The translations under genes and the position numbers were made by a program. A stretch of DNA of 8,555 nt from a bacterium (GTDB taxonomy: Bacteria; Ratteibacteria; UBA8468; B48-G9; JAFGKM01): positions 1 to 8,555 of the forward strand of contig DAORXQ010000073.1 in the NCBI GenBank assembly GCA_035371905.1, in the 5' to 3' direction. This document shows, piece after piece, positions 7,161-8,555 of this stretch. The first letter of the stretch is position 1; every line of letters begins with the position of its first letter. A model generated the notes under the pieces. That model was not told where the DNA came from and did no database searches. It saw only the letters and a list, made by a program, of their open reading frames with translations.

Positions 7161-7453
7161 AATTGCCTAATTATTAACTCTAAATGCTCATCATTTAAGA
7201 AACTATATTTGCTAACTCCTTTCACCTCATAAACATCATCATCTATTATTACTTTGTCCTTTTCCATAATATCACATACTTCGCAAAACATCTGAAAATC
7301 TTTTCCATAAACTCCGTTTAAATCAGTAGAAAATGAACTCTCATAAGGAATAATTAAACAAGGAACATTGTCTAAATAATCTTGATAATACTCGGCATCG
7401 CTTTCTGATACTAATCTTTGTGTTTTTGCTTTTTTATCAAAATATCTTAACAT
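7154..7453 (-). CDS. Head-tail stopper / head completion protein
   Basis: This 99-residue protein resembles small beta-rich neck proteins of the SPP1 gp16 stopper / head-tail joining group, which seal the portal channel after packaging. The N-terminus (MLRYFDKKAKTQRLVSESDA) names an opening strand and loop, NVPCLIIPYE at 29-38 is a core strand. GKDFQMFCEVCDIMEKDKVI at 50-69 and VYEVKGVSKYSFLNDEHLEL at 74-93 match the 'y.mf.....di..gD.i...g..y.Vkgv..y.f....h.el.i' pattern of the family. Three cysteines (32, 57, 60) precede a C-terminal fourth, which is unusual but shows no clear zinc-site spacing. It starts 2 nt after the adaptor stop and ends on TAG, the only TAG stop seen here. Confidence 0.78.
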   Translation of the reverse strand: MLRYFDKKAKTQRLVSESDAEYYQDYLDNVPCLIIPYESSFSTDLNGVYGKDFQMFCEVCDIMEKDKVIIDDDVYEVKGVSKYSFLNDEHLELIIRQLC

Positions 7454-7455
7454 AA

Positions 7456-8001
7456 TTAAAAATATCTTTTATAACTTTCTAAAATTTCCTTAACTCTATT
7501 AAAATCTTGCCACTGATTATTGCTTTTATACGATACAGAATAACTTCCTATATTAACGCTCTGGATTTCCCCTTCGTGATTTAAACTTTGATAAATTATT
7601 CCTGAAACTAAAATCGTTGCTACAAAGTTAATATCACTTGGTATTTCGTTTGAATAACCCCATTCCCCATCAATTATAATATTTTGCTCTCCCCTTGGGA
7701 AAAAATTATATTTTACTATTTCTTTCGGAAGTTTGTTTTCCGGATAAAGAAAATAATTTTTTATTTCCACCCCATTAACTTTAATACTATTTACCTTTAA
7801 ACAATCATCTATTATTAAAGTATTGCTTCCATCACCGCTAAACTTTCTTTCTTCTTTAATAATATCAAAATTTCTATTTGTTTCTTTGTCTATGTATTGC
7901 GACACACTATCAATCCAAATTTCAACTTGTGAATGAAAATCACTATCTATATTTATTAAAAGATAGTTTTCTATATTATTTATTGTTGTGTATTTTTTCA
8001 T
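7456..8001 (-). CDS. Head-tail connector adaptor (HK97 gp6 / SPP1 gp15-like)
   Basis: This 181-residue protein should form the ring that docks under the portal and carries the stopper. Residues 7-45 contain the family's opening helix pattern: IENYLLINIDSDFHSQVEIW, then IDSVSQYIDKETNRNF. A beta insertion follows (KVNSIKVNGVEI at 69-80; QNIIIDGEWGYSNEIPSDIN at 106-125, with the usual 'G.wGy..vP..i..A'), then a helix at 123-140 and SVNIGSYSVSY at 148-158, the common 'i.iGdysvsy' end motif. It is slightly longer than minimal adaptors. The start overlaps the stop of the upstream repeat protein as ATGA, tying their translation together. Synteny with stopper, gp10-like and terminator genes supports the call. 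Confidence 0.87.
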   Translation of the reverse strand: MKKYTTINNIENYLLINIDSDFHSQVEIWIDSVSQYIDKETNRNFDIIKEERKFSGDGSNTLIIDDCLKVNSIKVNGVEIKNYFLYPENKLPKEIVKYNFFPRGEQNIIIDGEWGYSNEIPSDINFVATILVSGIIYQSLNHEGEIQSVNIGSYSVSYKSNNQWQDFNRVKEILESYKRYF

Positions 8002-8555
8002 AATATTTCTTTTTTTTCTTCTGTTTGATAAGGACTATTTTTGTTTTTATAAGGATTGTTTTTGTTTTTATACGGGCTTTCTTTTAAAGAGTAAGGTTTT
8101 CTTCTTTTTTTATAAGGATTTTCTTTTAAGGAATAAGGAGTTTCTTTTTTATTATAGGGATTATCTTTAAAAGAATAAGGATTTTCTTTTTTGCTATAAG
8201 GATTTTTCTTAAAAGAATAAGGGGATTTTTTATTTTTATAGGGGCTATCTTTAAAGGAATAAGGATTTTTTAATATTGAAAAAACTCTTTCTAATTCTTC
8301 TTCCTTTATTATATCATATATTTCTAATTTTGCTAAAATTTTTAACAACTCTTTTTCATTTATTTCTTCTTCTAAAAATATATTACTAATAATTAAAAAC
8401 TTTTCTTCTTCATTTATTTTGTCTGTTAATAATATTCTTTTAAAAATATTTACTAAATCATCTGCTTTTATCTCATCTAAAACCTTTAATTTATTTAATA
8501 TACTTGCCTCTTCATCTTCTTTTATACTATCTTTTAAGAAAATAAATGATATTAT
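7998..8555 (-). CDS. Unrecognised protein with acidic helical part and Pro-Tyr heptad-repeat tail (N-terminus missing)
   Basis: The frame is open from the window edge to a TGA at 8000-7998, giving 185 visible residues. An internal TTG at 8348 could give a 116-residue product, but the frame continues upstream without a stop, so the real start is probably beyond the edge. Visible residues 1-96 look helical, leucine/isoleucine-rich and acidic (about 24 D/E against 15 K/R), for example LLKILAKLEIYDIIKEEELE. Residues 97-180 are twelve consecutive 7-residue units of form [N/S/T/K]-P-Y-x-x-[K]-x, strongly basic (about 22 K/R against 8 D/E), and KKEIL ends the protein. I know no family with this design. 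Its place directly before the adaptor gene, with ATGA overlap, suggests a head- or neck-associated role, such as an internal or DNA-contacting capsid component. That is inference. Confidence 0.7.
   Translation of the reverse strand: MISFIFLKDSIKEDEEASILNKLKVLDEIKADDLVNIFKRILLTDKINEEEKFLIISNIFLEEEINEKELLKILAKLEIYDIIKEEELERVFSILKNPYSFKDSPYKNKKSPYSFKKNPYSKKENPYSFKDNPYNKKETPYSLKENPYKKRRKPYSLKESPYKNKNNPYKNKNSPYQTEEKKEIL
8016..8267 (-). repeat. Twelve tandem 21-bp coding repeats (7-residue Pro-Tyr units)
   Basis: Twelve uninterrupted in-frame 21-bp units encode NPYSFKD, SPYKNKK, SPYSFKK, NPYSKKE, NPYSFKD, NPYNKKE, TPYSLKE, NPYKKRR, KPYSLKE, SPYKNKN, NPYKNKN and SPYQTEE. Pro and Tyr at positions 2 and 3 never vary, while their codons do (CCT/CCC/CCG, TAT/TAC). 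Units vary most at positions 4-7. The last unit, next to the stop, is the most divergent and is acidic. The codon variety with fixed residues suggests the units have been kept by selection after expansion and are not a fresh slippage product. Confidence 0.95.

Noticed and set aside
6801..8000. Recoding of TGA (as in some Patescibacteria or mycoplasmas)
   Set aside because: TGA ends genes at 8000-7998, 6803-6801 and the frameshift product at 4902-4900 in normal ATGA or overlap settings, and no gene has an internal TGA.
8016..8267. CRISPR-like array
   Set aside because: The 21-bp units abut with no spacers and stay in one reading frame, so this is a coding tandem repeat.
8016..8267. Eukaryote-style NPxY/NPY signalling motifs or RNA polymerase CTD-like heptads
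   Set aside because: The similarity is limited to short Pro/Tyr/Ser strings; the Lys-rich remainder and phage context give no support.
7998..8348. 116-aa repeat protein starting at 8348
   Set aside because: That start is a TTG with no supporting signal, and the same frame is open upstream all the way to the window edge with a coherent helical sequence.

Overview
The window is the head-completion and tail-assembly part of a long-tailed phage or prophage. Every credible gene lies on the minus strand, so transcription runs from the right edge to the left edge. The DNA is very AT-rich (roughly 30% GC by eye, not counted), with AGA/AGG arginine and ATA isoleucine codons common. Genes are packed with 0-5 nt gaps, ATGA or TAATG overlaps, and one real intergenic gap of 53 nt. 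There are no good Shine-Dalgarno sequences; five of ten visible starts read AATTATG instead. TAA, TAG and TGA all act as stops, so the code looks standard. An AT-rich host that depends little on Shine-Dalgarno pairing fits, for example Patescibacteria/CPR or a Bacteroidota-like lineage, but the host cannot be fixed from this sequence. No tRNA, rRNA, CRISPR, integrase, terminase, portal or lysis gene is visible.

In transcription order, the right edge (8555-7998) holds the C-terminal part of an unrecognised protein: an acidic helical segment followed by twelve tandem 7-residue Pro-Tyr repeats. Next come the head-tail connector set: adaptor (8001-7456), stopper/head-completion protein (7453-7154), an HK97 gp10-like tail-completion protein (7160-6801) and a tail terminator-like protein (6804-6403). 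After the gap with its 13-bp tandem repeat comes the tail tube protein (6349-5414).

The tube gene is followed by a tail assembly chaperone (5408-5052). It ends on a canonical GGGAAAT slippery heptamer directly before its stop. A -1 shift there opens a 51-codon extension to 4900 and explains the otherwise empty 144 nt before the tape-measure gene. This is the lambda G/GT arrangement. The tape measure (4907-2538, 789 aa) implies a tail of very roughly 0.1 micrometre. A tail hub protein (2538-1153) follows, then a 155-aa baseplate/fibre-associated protein (1148-681) and the N-terminal 225 residues of a probable receptor-binding or fibre protein that runs off the left edge (675-1).

Together these genes build the neck (adaptor, stopper, completion, terminator), the tube and its length-setting scaffold (tube, chaperone, tape measure) and the tail tip (hub and fibres). 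The two items most worth following up are the frameshift site and the unusual heptad-repeat protein just upstream of the adaptor gene.
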